A DNA stretch of 64,000 bases from Actinoplanes solisilvae (GTDB taxonomy: Bacteria; Actinomycetota; Actinomycetes; Mycobacteriales; Micromonosporaceae): the NCBI RefSeq assembly GCF_003999975.1, contig NZ_RJAC01000007.1:62001-126000 (forward strand), written 5' to 3'. The notes below the pieces were generated by a model. The model searched no databases and was not told where the DNA came from. It was given only the letters and a program-made list of their open reading frames with translations. Positions 1 through 8,025 of the stretch are shown here, in pieces. The translations under genes were made by a program, and so were the position numbers. Numbering within the stretch: position 1 is the stretch's first letter; each line of letters starts with the position of its first letter.

Positions 1-328
1 GGGTGACGACCCAGGGCCAGCCGCCCGTGAGGATCAGCGGCTTGGGGTCCGGGCCGGCGCCGGGCTTGCGCAGCAGGTGGATCTTGACGCCGTCGACCTC
101 GACGAAATAGTTCTCGTACTCGTTGAGGCGCTTCTCGGCGGCCCGCCAGTCGTAGTCGTTCTGCCAGTGCTCGACGAGCTCCTGCAGATATTCGCGGGGC
201 ACGCCGTAGAACCAGTCCTCGTTGCCGAGATCGTCGGACCAGCGGGTGTTCGCGAGACGGTTCTTCAGGTCGGTCAAGACCTCATCGGGTACGTGGATGG
301 GGGTCGGAGTGAGCGGGAAAGCGGACAT
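1..328 (-). CDS. Epoxide hydrolase, N-terminal part (cut by window edge)
   Basis: The visible 109 residues match the N-terminal EHN domain of bacterial and microsomal-type epoxide hydrolases, which hydrolyse epoxides to diols. Seen: the start 'MSAFPLTPTPIHVPDEVL', the family pattern 'LANTRWSDD', then 'YGVPREYLQELVEHW' and 'FVEVDGVKIHLL', ending at 'TGGWPW' where the alpha/beta-hydrolase core begins. The nucleophile Asp and the catalytic His lie outside the window. The gene starts 12 bp downstream of the SnoaL-like gene and is probably co-transcribed with it. The fold assignment is firm; the substrate is unknown. Confidence 0.85.
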   Translation of the reverse strand, partial: MSAFPLTPTPIHVPDEVLTDLKNRLANTRWSDDLGNEDWFYGVPREYLQELVEHWQNDYDWRAAEKRLNEYENYFVEVDGVKIHLLRKPGAGPDPKPLILTGGWPWVVT

Positions 329-340
329 GGGTGGGACTCC

Positions 341-784
341 TCAGAGTTCGATTTCGAGGCGGAGACGAGTGAGGTCGAAGCCGGCGATACGCCATTCGCC
401 GTCGATGCGGCGGTAACGCTCGTGGTAGTGGCCGTAGCCGTGCATGGACGAGAACGGCGCCTCGGGATGGGCCTGCCGGTCGTGGAAGATGCGGTCTTCC
501 ATCGCCCAGACGGCGGTCGCCTCGTCGCCGTCGACGGCGATCTCGGCGGAGAACACGTGGTGGATGGGCTGGCCGGCGGCGACGCGGCCGCCGATCGTGG
601 TGGCGAAGGCGGCCGCCGTGACCTCGTTGGCGAGGGTTCCGTCGACGTCGAAGAAGCGGAAGACCGCGTCGTCGGTGAAGAGGGTGGTGGCCAGTTCGTC
701 CCATTGCTTGGTGTCCGCGAGGCGGCAGTAGCGCGCCTTCAGATCGCGGATCTGCTCGAGGTCGAGCACATGAGTGGACTGCAT
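341..784 (-). CDS. SnoaL-like / NTF2-fold polyketide cyclase-type protein
   Basis: A 147-residue protein of the size and pattern of the SnoaL_4 family (NTF2-like cone fold). The N-terminal helix 'LEQIRDLKARYCRLADTKQW' is followed by 'TDDAVFRFFDVDG', 'HHVFSAEIAVDGDEATAVW' and 'RRIDGEWRIAGFDLTRLRLE'. Members include small-molecule isomerases, dehydratases and cyclases as well as non-catalytic proteins, so the reaction cannot be named. It lies between a TetR gene upstream and an epoxide hydrolase downstream on the same strand, consistent with a small detoxification or catabolic operon. A palindromic operator-like site lies just upstream at 808-820. Confidence 0.8.
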   Translation of the reverse strand: MQSTHVLDLEQIRDLKARYCRLADTKQWDELATTLFTDDAVFRFFDVDGTLANEVTAAAFATTIGGRVAAGQPIHHVFSAEIAVDGDEATAVWAMEDRIFHDRQAHPEAPFSSMHGYGHYHERYRRIDGEWRIAGFDLTRLRLEIEL

Positions 785-807
785 GGTCCAATAATGGATC
801 GAGACTT

Positions 808-820
808 CTGGACCGTCCAG
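808..820. promoter_or_regulatory. Palindrome, candidate TetR operator
   Basis: CTGGAC-C-GTCCAG is a perfect 6+6 palindrome 24 bp upstream of the SnoaL-like start. It shares the GGAC...GTCC core with a second palindrome upstream of the adjacent TetR gene (1463-1480). Regulator assignment is inference from proximity. Confidence 0.5.
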
Positions 821-875
821 TCCAGCATGGGGTTCCGTGCGTCACTGCCGCATGTGAAGCGACGAGTGCGGGGGC

Positions 876-1445
876 CTACTCCGGCTTGCGAAGGGGCGTG
901 AGGGCCAGGTCGAGGCCGGTTTCGAGGTAGGCGACGCGGCCGGTCGCGCGGAGCATGACGACGCCGCCCTGAATGGCGACCAGGATGCTGCGGGCCACTT
1001 CTAGCGGCCGCTCGATGCCCATCGCCTGGGTGCCCCGAGCCAGGGCGCTCTCCCACGTGTCGTACAGGGTGCTCACCACCTCGCGCGTCTCGGGTGACGT
1101 CTTGCCCAGCTCGGCCGTGAGCACCCCGAGCGGGCAGCGGTCGCCCAGCTCCACGTAGTGCCGCATGACCGCGCCGCGCCACTTCTCCCACGAGACGGCC
1201 GTGGTCAGGTCGTCGAGCCAGGGCTGCTGAGCTGCGAGAACCTGCGCGGCCTCGTGTTCGGCCACGGCGAGCAGCAGGTCGGCGCGGCCGTCGGGGAAGT
1301 AGTGGAAGAGCTGGCTCTTGCTGGTTGCCGTGGCGGCGCGCACGTCGTCGAGGCTGGTGTCGGCGGCGCCGTTGTCCTGGATGAGCCGGGCGGCGGCGTC
1401 GACGATGCGCTGGCGGGTCGCGAGCCCCTTGGCGGTCAGTGTCAC
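876..1445 (-). CDS. TetR/AcrR family transcriptional regulator
   Basis: A 189-residue TetR-type repressor. The N-terminal helix-turn-helix runs through about residues 8-55: 'GLATRQRIVDAAARLIQDNG', then 'TSLDDVRAATATSKSQLFHYF'. The C-terminal domain ('WEKWRGAVMRHYVELGDRCPLGVL') resembles TetR_C ligand-binding domains of YcdC/RutR-like proteins. It starts at a GTG and lies upstream of the SnoaL-like and epoxide hydrolase genes on the same strand. Inverted repeats with a shared GGAC/GTCC core flank it, suggesting autoregulation and control of the downstream pair. The ligand is unknown. Confidence 0.9.
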   Translation of the reverse strand: MTLTAKGLATRQRIVDAAARLIQDNGAADTSLDDVRAATATSKSQLFHYFPDGRADLLLAVAEHEAAQVLAAQQPWLDDLTTAVSWEKWRGAVMRHYVELGDRCPLGVLTAELGKTSPETREVVSTLYDTWESALARGTQAMGIERPLEVARSILVAIQGGVVMLRATGRVAYLETGLDLALTPLRKPE

Positions 1446-1462
1446 CCGCCTATGGTCCCTCG

Positions 1463-1480
1463 TTGGACGGCCTGGTCCAA
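1463..1480. promoter_or_regulatory. Inverted repeat upstream of TetR gene, candidate autoregulatory operator
   Basis: TTGGAC-GGCCTG-GTCCAA, a perfect 6+6 inverted repeat 18 bp upstream of the TetR start. Its core matches the palindrome at 808-820. Confidence 0.5.
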
Positions 1481-1550
1481 ACGGCGGCGCGACGCGAATA
1501 TGGGGCGGCCCCCGGCGGAAGGGTGCCGGGGGCCGCGGTATCGGGAAGGG

Positions 1551-3125
1551 TCAGCGAACGCAGCGGTAGTTGGCCGCGTCCGTCGTTGAGCCGTGACCCG
1601 TGTAGCGGGCGGTCGACGGGTACGAGCAGACCGGGTGGCTGACCGTCACGCCGGTGGACGACTTGCCCGCGGCCGGCAGCGTACGCGGAGCCTTGCCCTG
1701 CTCGACCCAGGTGGTCAGAGCGGCCAGCGCGGCGTCGTCGGAGATCGACGGCCCGGTGGCGCCGCAGTGGTCGACGCCCGGCACCAGGAACAGCCGGTAG
1801 AAGTCGTCCACGTTGCGGTTGCCGCCGAACACCCGGTTGACCCGCTCGCGGTACTCGACCGTGGCCTGCGTCGGGATGAGCTGGTCGGACTGGCCGTGCC
1901 AGGTCAGCAGCTTGCCGCCGTTCTTGGCGAACGCGCGCAGGTCGGCGTCGTTCGTGCCGATGACGTTGTTGTACTGCTTAACCGACGAGCCGAAGAGCTG
2001 GTAGAACGTCTTGTAGTTGATCTGCGTCAGGTCGAAGCCGGGGTTCTTGGTCACGAAGAACTTGACCCACGCGCTGGAGACGAAGAACGGCGCCCCGACC
2101 TTGGCGAGCTGGGTGAGGTCGGCGCCCTTGTTCGGGCCCGGGTAGCCCTTCGGCCCGGCCCAGATCTTGTTCATCGCGTCGGCCACGGCCTTCGTCACGG
2201 TGATGGTCTTGCCCTCACAGACGACCTTCTTGCCGACCAGCCCGCGGGCGTCGAAGTCGCACGCCTGCGGGTTGTCGATGATGCCGTCCTTGACCCCGTC
2301 GTTCGTGTCGCACTTCGCCACCGCGGCGGTGTTGAAGGCCTTCAGCTCACAGTCGCTCGGCGCGACCTTCAGCTCGTTGAAGACGGCCTGCGACCAGGCG
2401 GTGCCGACCGCGAACCGGGTCCAGTTGACCGCCGGGGCCTTGGCCAGGATGCCGTCGAAGTCCGCCGGGTGGACCTGCGCCTCCTCGTAGCCCTGGCGGC
2501 CGCCGGTCGAGCAGCCGTTCCAGTACGAGTAGTTCGCCGACTTGTCGTAGAAGCCCTTCGTCACCGACTGGCCGACGACCGCCAGGTCGTGCAGCGAGCG
2601 GGAGGCGAAGTTCGTCACGAGCTGGGCGTTGCCGGCCCACGAGCTCGGGTCGATCGGGTTGGTGCCGACGCCCGCGTCGGTGGCGGCGGTGGCATACCCG
2701 CCCTTGACCCCGACGACCAGCGGGTGCAGCAGCTCACCGGCGAGATAGGCGCTGCCGCCGGTGGCCTGGAACCGGCCGTTCCAGTCCTTCTTGTTCTGCG
2801 GCAGGGAGACCTTGATGGTGACCTTGTCGTTGGCGCCGGGATGCGACACCACAACGGAAATGTCGCACCAGGCCGGCACGGCCGGGATGGGCGGGTAGTC
2901 GGGCAGCGGCGGAGCGGACGGGAACGTGACTTCGCCGCCGGCGTTGGCGACGGCCGTCACCTTCTCCACCTTCGTGCCCTGAGGCGCGGAGACCGGAACG
3001 GCAGCACAGGTCGTGGCGGCCTGCTGGCCGCCGGTGGTGGTGCCGGCGTTGGCGGCCAGCGGCACCAGCAGCGCGACGGCCGGCAGAGCGGCAGCCGCCA
3101 TCAGGACGATCAGGCGTCGTTTCAT
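1551..3125 (-). CDS. Secreted tannase/feruloyl esterase family hydrolase
   Basis: A 524-residue secreted alpha/beta hydrolase of the tannase/feruloyl esterase family, expected to cleave aromatic esters of plant polymers outside the cell. The start 'MKRRLIVLMAAAALPAVALL' gives a clear Sec signal peptide, so I prefer it to an in-frame start 105 bp upstream. The nucleophile motif 'GCSTGG' is near residue 205. The acid lies in 'HGQSDQLIP' and the histidine in 'VPGVDHCGATGP'; the Cys residues beside Ser and His match the family disulfide linking the two. The gene diverges from the DipZ-like gene. Substrate specificity (tannin or feruloyl) cannot be decided. Confidence 0.88.
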   Translation of the reverse strand: MKRRLIVLMAAAALPAVALLVPLAANAGTTTGGQQAATTCAAVPVSAPQGTKVEKVTAVANAGGEVTFPSAPPLPDYPPIPAVPAWCDISVVVSHPGANDKVTIKVSLPQNKKDWNGRFQATGGSAYLAGELLHPLVVGVKGGYATAATDAGVGTNPIDPSSWAGNAQLVTNFASRSLHDLAVVGQSVTKGFYDKSANYSYWNGCSTGGRQGYEEAQVHPADFDGILAKAPAVNWTRFAVGTAWSQAVFNELKVAPSDCELKAFNTAAVAKCDTNDGVKDGIIDNPQACDFDARGLVGKKVVCEGKTITVTKAVADAMNKIWAGPKGYPGPNKGADLTQLAKVGAPFFVSSAWVKFFVTKNPGFDLTQINYKTFYQLFGSSVKQYNNVIGTNDADLRAFAKNGGKLLTWHGQSDQLIPTQATVEYRERVNRVFGGNRNVDDFYRLFLVPGVDHCGATGPSISDDAALAALTTWVEQGKAPRTLPAAGKSSTGVTVSHPVCSYPSTARYTGHGSTTDAANYRCVR

Positions 3126-3155
3126 GACCGACACCGTCGCCCGGGGAGTCGCCCG

Positions 3156-3184
3156 GTCGCCCCAGGGAGCACCCCTGGGGCGAC
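3156..3184. promoter_or_regulatory. Perfect 12-bp inverted repeat in a divergent intergenic region
   Basis: GTCGCCCCAGGG, 5-nt spacer AGCAC, then CCCTGGGGCGAC. It lies between the divergent tannase (start 3125) and DipZ-like (start 3217) genes and could be a shared operator or a leader hairpin of the tannase mRNA. No regulator gene is adjacent. Confidence 0.5.
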
Positions 3185-3216
3185 CACGGGTGGGACCCCG
3201 GCGTAGAGGCCCGGAT

Positions 3217-4485
3217 ATGCCTCCGGTCACAAGAGTGAATTATTCCGCGGCCCAGAGCGTCGTTTCCCGTGTGCTCAGTAGTGGTCTGATCGGATTCGCC
3301 GGTGGCGTGATAACCGGCCTGTCCCCGTGCATCCTCCCCGTCCTCCCCGTCATCTTCCTGTCCGGCCGCGGCCGCGTGGTCGCCGGACTGGTGACCAGCT
3401 TCAGCCTGCTCACCCTGGCCGGCGCGGCGCTGATCGCGGCCCTGCCCATCCCCGACGGCGCGATCCGCTGGGCCGGCCTGGCCGCCCTCGTGCTGCTCGG
3501 GCTGGGCCTGATCGTGCCGCGCATCGAGGCGATCCTGGAGGCCCCGTTCTCCCGGCTCCCGCAGCGCGCCCCGGGGCAGGACCGCGGCGGCTTCGTGCTC
3601 GGCCTGGTTCTGGGCACGGTGTACGTCCCCTGCGCCGGCCCGGTGCTGGCCGCGATCACGGTGGCCGGAGCGACGGGTCAGGTCGGCTGGGACACGCTCG
3701 CCCTGACCGGCGGTTTCGCCGCCGGCACCGCGCTGAGCCTGCTGGTCTTCGCGGTCGCCGGCAAGACCCTGACCAAGCGGGTCGCCGCGTTCCGCCGCCG
3801 TCAGCGCGGCATCCGGATCGCCTCCGGCGTCGCCGTGATCCTGCTGGCCGTGGGCCTGAGCTTCAACGTCATCGGCTCGGTCCAGCGGGCCGTTCCCGAC
3901 TACACCACCGCGCTGAGCCACACCGTCGAGAAGCTGGTGTCGTCGAGCCCGCACACCACGTCGACCGCGAGCACGACCCTCGGGAGCTGCGTCGGCGAGG
4001 CCCTCTACAGCCTGCCGACCGGCGAGGCGCAGGACTGCGGGCCCGCCCCCGCCCTGGCCGGCATCAGCCGTTGGATCAACACCCCGGGTGACCAGCCGCT
4101 GACCGTCGCGAGCCAGAAGGGCAACGTCGTCCTGGTCGACTTCTGGACCTGGGACTGCATCAACTGCAAGCACGTCCAGCCGCACCTCAACGACTGGTAC
4201 GCGAAGTACCACGACCAGGGTCTCGAGATCATCGGCGTCCACTCTCCCGAGTACAGCTTCGAACGCGACTACGACGGCGTCGTCAAGGCCGTCGCCCACG
4301 AGGACATCAAGTACCCGGTCGCCATCGACAATGACTACAAGACCTGGTCCGCGTACGGGTCCCAGGCGTGGCCCTCCCTCTATGTGATCGACGCCCAGGG
4401 CGTGGTCCGGTCGATCACGATCGGCGAGGGCGGCTACGACGAGACCGAGAAGCTGATCAACTCCCTGCTGCCCGAACGGATGTGA
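3217..4485 (+). CDS. DipZ-like CcdA/thioredoxin fusion (thiol-disulfide transporter)
   Basis: A 422-residue membrane protein. The N-terminal CcdA-type domain of about six membrane segments carries the motif 'GLSPCILPVLPVIFLSG' (Cys near residue 38) and a second conserved Cys in 'VYVPCAGPVLA'. An extracytoplasmic thioredoxin/TlpA-like domain follows with 'DFWTWDCINCKHVQPHL' (CxxC near residue 312) and a cis-Pro region 'AWPSLYVID'. Such fusions carry reducing equivalents across the membrane to redox partners outside. A third carbohydrate-binding-like domain seen in longer DipZ proteins appears to be absent. ATG 3217 is chosen because a GTAGAGG ribosome site lies 7 nt upstream. Confidence 0.87.
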   Translation: MPPVTRVNYSAAQSVVSRVLSSGLIGFAGGVITGLSPCILPVLPVIFLSGRGRVVAGLVTSFSLLTLAGAALIAALPIPDGAIRWAGLAALVLLGLGLIVPRIEAILEAPFSRLPQRAPGQDRGGFVLGLVLGTVYVPCAGPVLAAITVAGATGQVGWDTLALTGGFAAGTALSLLVFAVAGKTLTKRVAAFRRRQRGIRIASGVAVILLAVGLSFNVIGSVQRAVPDYTTALSHTVEKLVSSSPHTTSTASTTLGSCVGEALYSLPTGEAQDCGPAPALAGISRWINTPGDQPLTVASQKGNVVLVDFWTWDCINCKHVQPHLNDWYAKYHDQGLEIIGVHSPEYSFERDYDGVVKAVAHEDIKYPVAIDNDYKTWSAYGSQAWPSLYVIDAQGVVRSITIGEGGYDETEKLINSLLPERM

Positions 4486-4490
4486 GCATC

Positions 4491-5225
4491 ATGAGCCGAC
4501 CACTCGTCTTGCTGCACGGCCTGACCTACGACAAGCGCCACTGGGACCCCGTGCTGGGCGAAATCGCCAAGATCGACCCCGGGCGTACGGCCCTCGCGCT
4601 CGACCTGCCCGGCCACGGTGACGCCCTGCGGCGAGACTCGTACGGCATCACCGACGTGGCCGGCGTGCTCCACGACCAGGTGGTCGCGGCCGGCATCGAC
4701 GGGCCCGTCGTCCTGGCCGGGCACTCGATCGGCGCGGTCGTCGCCACCCGGTACGCGGCCCTCTACCCGGCCGCGGGGGTGCTCAACGTCGACCAGGTGC
4801 TGCTGCCCGGCCGGTTCTTCGCGACCCTGCGGGCGGCCGAGCCCACCCTGCGCAGCCCGCAGTGGCGCCAGGTGTGGAACCAGATGCTCGCCGGCATGGC
4901 CCTCGACACCCTGCCGCCCGACGCCCGATCGATCGTCGACACCGCCACTGACCCGCGCCCCGACCTGCTGCTCGGCTATTGGGACGAGGTGCTGCACGGC
5001 GACGACGCCGCCATCCGTGCGGAACGGACCGCAGACCTGCGCACCCTCGCCACGAACGGCACCGAGTACGAGTGGGTGACCGCGAAGGAACCCCCGGCGC
5101 CCTACGTGCAGTGGCTGACCGCCGCCCTGCCCCAGGTCAAGATCACCGTCATCCCCGGCAGCCACTTCCCCCACCTGGCCGGCCCGGCCCGCATCGCCCG
5201 AATCCTCACCGACGACCTGAGTTAG
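4491..5225 (+). CDS. Alpha/beta hydrolase
   Basis: A 244-residue cytoplasmic alpha/beta-fold hydrolase. Seen: the oxyanion region 'PLVLLHGLTYDKRHW', the strand-4 motif 'LDLPGHG', the nucleophile elbow 'LAGHSIGA' with Ser79, and the catalytic His in 'PGSHFPHLAGPARIA'. It follows the DipZ-like gene; a GTG at 4482 would overlap that gene's stop by 4 bp and is an alternative start, so the two are probably co-transcribed. The substrate is unknown. Confidence 0.83.
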   Translation: MSRPLVLLHGLTYDKRHWDPVLGEIAKIDPGRTALALDLPGHGDALRRDSYGITDVAGVLHDQVVAAGIDGPVVLAGHSIGAVVATRYAALYPAAGVLNVDQVLLPGRFFATLRAAEPTLRSPQWRQVWNQMLAGMALDTLPPDARSIVDTATDPRPDLLLGYWDEVLHGDDAAIRAERTADLRTLATNGTEYEWVTAKEPPAPYVQWLTAALPQVKITVIPGSHFPHLAGPARIARILTDDLS

Positions 5226-6160
5226 GACGGGCGCAGCGCAGAAGCGAGCTCGCGGCGCGACGTGATGCCGAGCTTGGTGAAGACCTTGCGCAGGTGCCGT
5301 TCGACAGTGCGCGGGCTCAGGAACATGGCGGCCGCGATGTCGGGATTGGTGCGCCCGGCGACGGCCAGCTTGGCGATCTGGCTCTCCTGCGGGGTCAGCG
5401 CGGCCACGGCGGCGGGCGCCCGGCTGCGGACCGTCTCACCGGTGGCGCCCAGCTCGCGACCGGCGCGGGCGGCGAAGCCCTCGGCCCCCATCGCGGTGAA
5501 GGCCTCGTGGGCCGCGCGAAGCCCGACCCGGGCCTCGGCACGCCGGTTCTCGCGGCGCAGCCACTCGCCGTGGAGCAGCCGTGCTGTCGTCGGCAGGGCC
5601 GCGATGCGCCGCTGGAAACCCTCCTCGACCCGCCCGGCCACCGGCTGGCCGCCGCCGCGCGCCCCGAACCCGAACGCCAGCTCGGCCGGGGTGAGCCCGC
5701 GCGGCAGCTCGATCAGCGCCAGGGGGTTGCCGCGGGTCTCGGCGACGATGCGGTCGCGCACACGGTCGTCGACCGGGCCGGGCAGGGCCTCGTCGAGCAG
5801 CGCGCGGGCGTCGGCGTCGCCCAGACCCTCGACGGGCAGCTCGGGCAGGCCGTCGAGCAGGTTCGCGGCCTCCGGCGTGCGCACGGCGAAAACCATGCCG
5901 ACCGGTTCGGCGTCGAGGCGGCGGGCCACGAAAGTCAGGATCGTCATCGACATGCGGTCGAGCCAGTGCGCGTCGTCGACCACGCACAGCAGGGGCCGCT
6001 CGGCGAACAGGCCCAGCACGGCCAGGCCGACGAGCAGGGCCTCGGGCGGATGGCCCGCGCTGAGGCCGAACGCGGTGGCCAGCGCGTCGCGTTGCGGGCC
6101 GGGCAGGCGGTCGAGGTGGGGGAGCAGGGGTGCGCAGAGCTGCTGCAGGGTGGCGGGCCC
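5222..6160 (-). pseudogene. Decayed large LuxR-family (LAL) regulator
   Basis: The open frame keeps only parts of a protein normally about 900 residues long. Its first part matches the middle of the AAA-type ATPase domain ('LCAPLLPHLDRLPGPQRDAL', 'LLCVVDDAHWLDR' as Walker B, 'IVAETRGNPLALIELPRGL') but has no Walker A. It then jumps from 'RRIAALPTTARLL' straight to the C-terminal end 'HGEWLRRENRRAEAR' and an intact LuxR helix-turn-helix ('LTPQESQIAKLAVAG', 'LSPRTVERHLRKVFTKLGI'). So it is truncated at the N terminus and has lost several hundred central residues in frame. The frame begins directly after, and in phase with, the TAG stop of the upstream gene. The first usable start is GTG at 6019. 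Confidence 0.82.
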
Positions 6161-6580
6161 CTAGGGTTTCGCGTGGGTCGTCCGCCGGGGTTCGTACCAG
6201 TCGGTTCCGACGGGCTCGCCGGCCAGGTTCCAGCTCCACGAGACGGTCGGTGTGATCCGCAGGAAGGTACCCGGCCCGATCATGCCGACCCGCTCGACGG
6301 GTCCGTCGGCGGTGCCGTAGACGCGGATCGAGCGGACGACGAACGGGTCGAAGGACACCAGATCGTCGACCACGAGAGCGACCCGCACATGGCCGGCCCG
6401 CACGTTGCGGAACTTGCGGGTGCCGAGGACGGTCCGTCCCGAGCCGCCCACCCAGAAGTAGCTTCCGTCGAACTCGAACGCGACCGGAACAACGTCCGGC
6501 TGTTCCTCGGCGCCGACGGTCGCGAGCCGGGCGATCGGCTGCGAGCGCAGGTACGCCACTTCTTCCGCGGTGAACGACAT
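6161..6580 (-). CDS. PPOX-class F420-dependent enzyme (pyridoxamine oxidase fold)
   Basis: A 139-residue split beta-barrel flavin/F420-binding protein. It matches small PPOX-class F420-dependent proteins: 'MSFTAEEVAYLRSQPIARLA', 'QPDVVPVAFEFDG', 'SGRTVLGTRKFRNVRAG', 'VALVVDDLVSFDPFVVRSI' and 'FLRITPTVSWSWNL'. Such proteins reduce or oxidise small molecules using F420 or FMN. The next gene downstream on this strand is the decayed LuxR regulator, whose remaining frame begins at the base after this gene's TAG. The cofactor (F420 or flavin) is not certain. Confidence 0.85.
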   Translation of the reverse strand: MSFTAEEVAYLRSQPIARLATVGAEEQPDVVPVAFEFDGSYFWVGGSGRTVLGTRKFRNVRAGHVRVALVVDDLVSFDPFVVRSIRVYGTADGPVERVGMIGPGTFLRITPTVSWSWNLAGEPVGTDWYEPRRTTHAKP

Positions 6581-6784
6581 GACCGTTCCATCCCTTCCGT
6601 GCTGTCGAGTTCGGAACTTACCGGGTCAAGGCCGTGCGGAGCGCGTCGCGAGCCCTCTCCCGGAGCCAGGCGTGGCCGGTGTCGGTGTCTTCCCCGGCGG
6701 CTGTTCCCTCGCGGGGTGAGCCGGGCGACGGTGGCCGCGGCGATGGTGGAGGAGGCGGTCCGGCCGCGATTCCCCGGCGAGACC

Positions 6785-6852
6785 GTGACCGTGGTCCCGA
6801 GTTGAAGTGACCGCCGCGCCGGCGTGACCGTGGTCCCGAGTTGAAGTGACCG
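6785..6852. repeat. Two exact 29-bp direct repeats
   Basis: The same 29 bases occur at 6785-6813 and 6824-6852 (39-bp period), beginning GTGACCGTGGTCCCGAGTTG. The first 11 bases recur at 6848-6858 before the sequence diverges just upstream of the ROK stop codon. The 282-bp gap between the PPOX-class and ROK genes shows no other recognisable feature. Confidence 0.85.
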
Positions 6853-6862
6853 TGGTGCCGGG

Positions 6863-8020
6863 CTAGAGCGCCAGGCGTCGGTCGACGGCCGCCGGGCTGA
6901 AGACCTGCTCCCGCACCATCACCACGGCCCCGGCCACCCCCGCCCGGTCGCCCAGCGTGCTGGTCGTGACGACCAGCCGCCCGGTCGCCAAGGGCTGGGT
7001 GCGCTGCAGCAGCGACTCGTGCACGCCTCGCAGAAACTGTTCCCCGGTGTCGGCCAGGTCGCCCCCGACCACCAGCACGCGCGGGTTCAGCAGGCTGATC
7101 GCCGTGGCCAGCACCTCGCCGACCAGCAGCCCCGACCGGCGCACGACCGCGACCGCGGCCGGCTCGCCCTGGGCCACGAACGACACCACGTCGCGGCTCG
7201 TCAGCGCGGCGAAACCCTGGTCGCGCAGCTCGCGGGCCATCGCCGCCCCGCTGGCGATCGCGGCGAGGCACCCGACCGCGCCGCAGGCGCAGACCGCCGT
7301 CGAACCGCTTACCCGCACGTGCCCGATGTCGCCGGCCGCGCCGTCGGCGCCCCGGAACACCTCGCCGCCCGCGATGATGCCCGCGCCTAGGCCACTGCCG
7401 ACCTTCAGGTAGAGCAGCGTCGACTCGTCCGGATAGTTGGCCTGGTGCTCGCCGAGGGCCATCAGGTTGGCGTCGTTCTCGAGGAACACCGGGGCGGCGA
7501 AGCGCTGGGCGAAGAAATCGCGTACGGGGTAGTCGCCCCAGCCCGGCATGACCGGTGGACGCACCACCCGGGCCTGGTCGAACTCGACCGGGCCGGGAAC
7601 CCCGAGCCCGATGCCGCAGACTGAGCTGACCGTGCGGCCCGCCTTCTCGAGGAGCTTCCCGAAGCGCTCGGACACCTCACCCAGCACCGATTCGGGCCCG
7701 GCCGCGATGCGGCTCTCGAGCACCTGTTCGGCCAGGATCTCGCCGCGCGCGTTGGTCACCGCGACCCGCCCGTGGGTCACGCCCAGGTCGGCGGCGAGCA
7801 CGGTCGGGGTCAGATCGTCGAACGTCAGCAGCGTCGGCGGGCGGCCGCCGGACGAGTTCGCCGTGCCGGCCTCACGCAGGTAGCCCGCGCCGATGAGCGC
7901 GTCAAGCCGGGCGGCCACCGTCGACCGGGACAGGTCGGTGATCTCGCCGAGCTCGCGGCGCGTGCCGACCCGCCCGTCCCTGATCAACTGGAGAAGATGA
8001 CCGGCGCTGTTGGACGACAC
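6863..8020 (-). CDS. ROK family transcriptional repressor
   Basis: A 385-residue ROK (NagC/XylR-type) repressor. The N-terminal winged helix-turn-helix is 'LLQLIRDGRVGTRRELGEI' plus 'LSRSTVAARLDALIGAGYL'. The sugar-kinase-like domain has the phosphate-binding 'LAADLGVTHGRVAVTN', the conserved 'ENDANLMALGE', and the zinc motif 'CACGAVGCL', in which the usual following Glu is Ala. GTG 8020 is chosen because AGGAGAAGG-like bases lie about 10 nt upstream; a TTG at 8029 overlaps the permease stop but sits too close to that site. It is last in the binding-protein/permease operon and probably represses it in response to a sugar or sugar phosphate. Confidence 0.9.
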   Translation of the reverse strand: MSSNSAGHLLQLIRDGRVGTRRELGEITDLSRSTVAARLDALIGAGYLREAGTANSSGGRPPTLLTFDDLTPTVLAADLGVTHGRVAVTNARGEILAEQVLESRIAAGPESVLGEVSERFGKLLEKAGRTVSSVCGIGLGVPGPVEFDQARVVRPPVMPGWGDYPVRDFFAQRFAAPVFLENDANLMALGEHQANYPDESTLLYLKVGSGLGAGIIAGGEVFRGADGAAGDIGHVRVSGSTAVCACGAVGCLAAIASGAAMARELRDQGFAALTSRDVVSFVAQGEPAAVAVVRRSGLLVGEVLATAISLLNPRVLVVGGDLADTGEQFLRGVHESLLQRTQPLATGRLVVTTSTLGDRAGVAGAVVMVREQVFSPAAVDRRLAL

Positions 8021-8025
8021 CTTGC

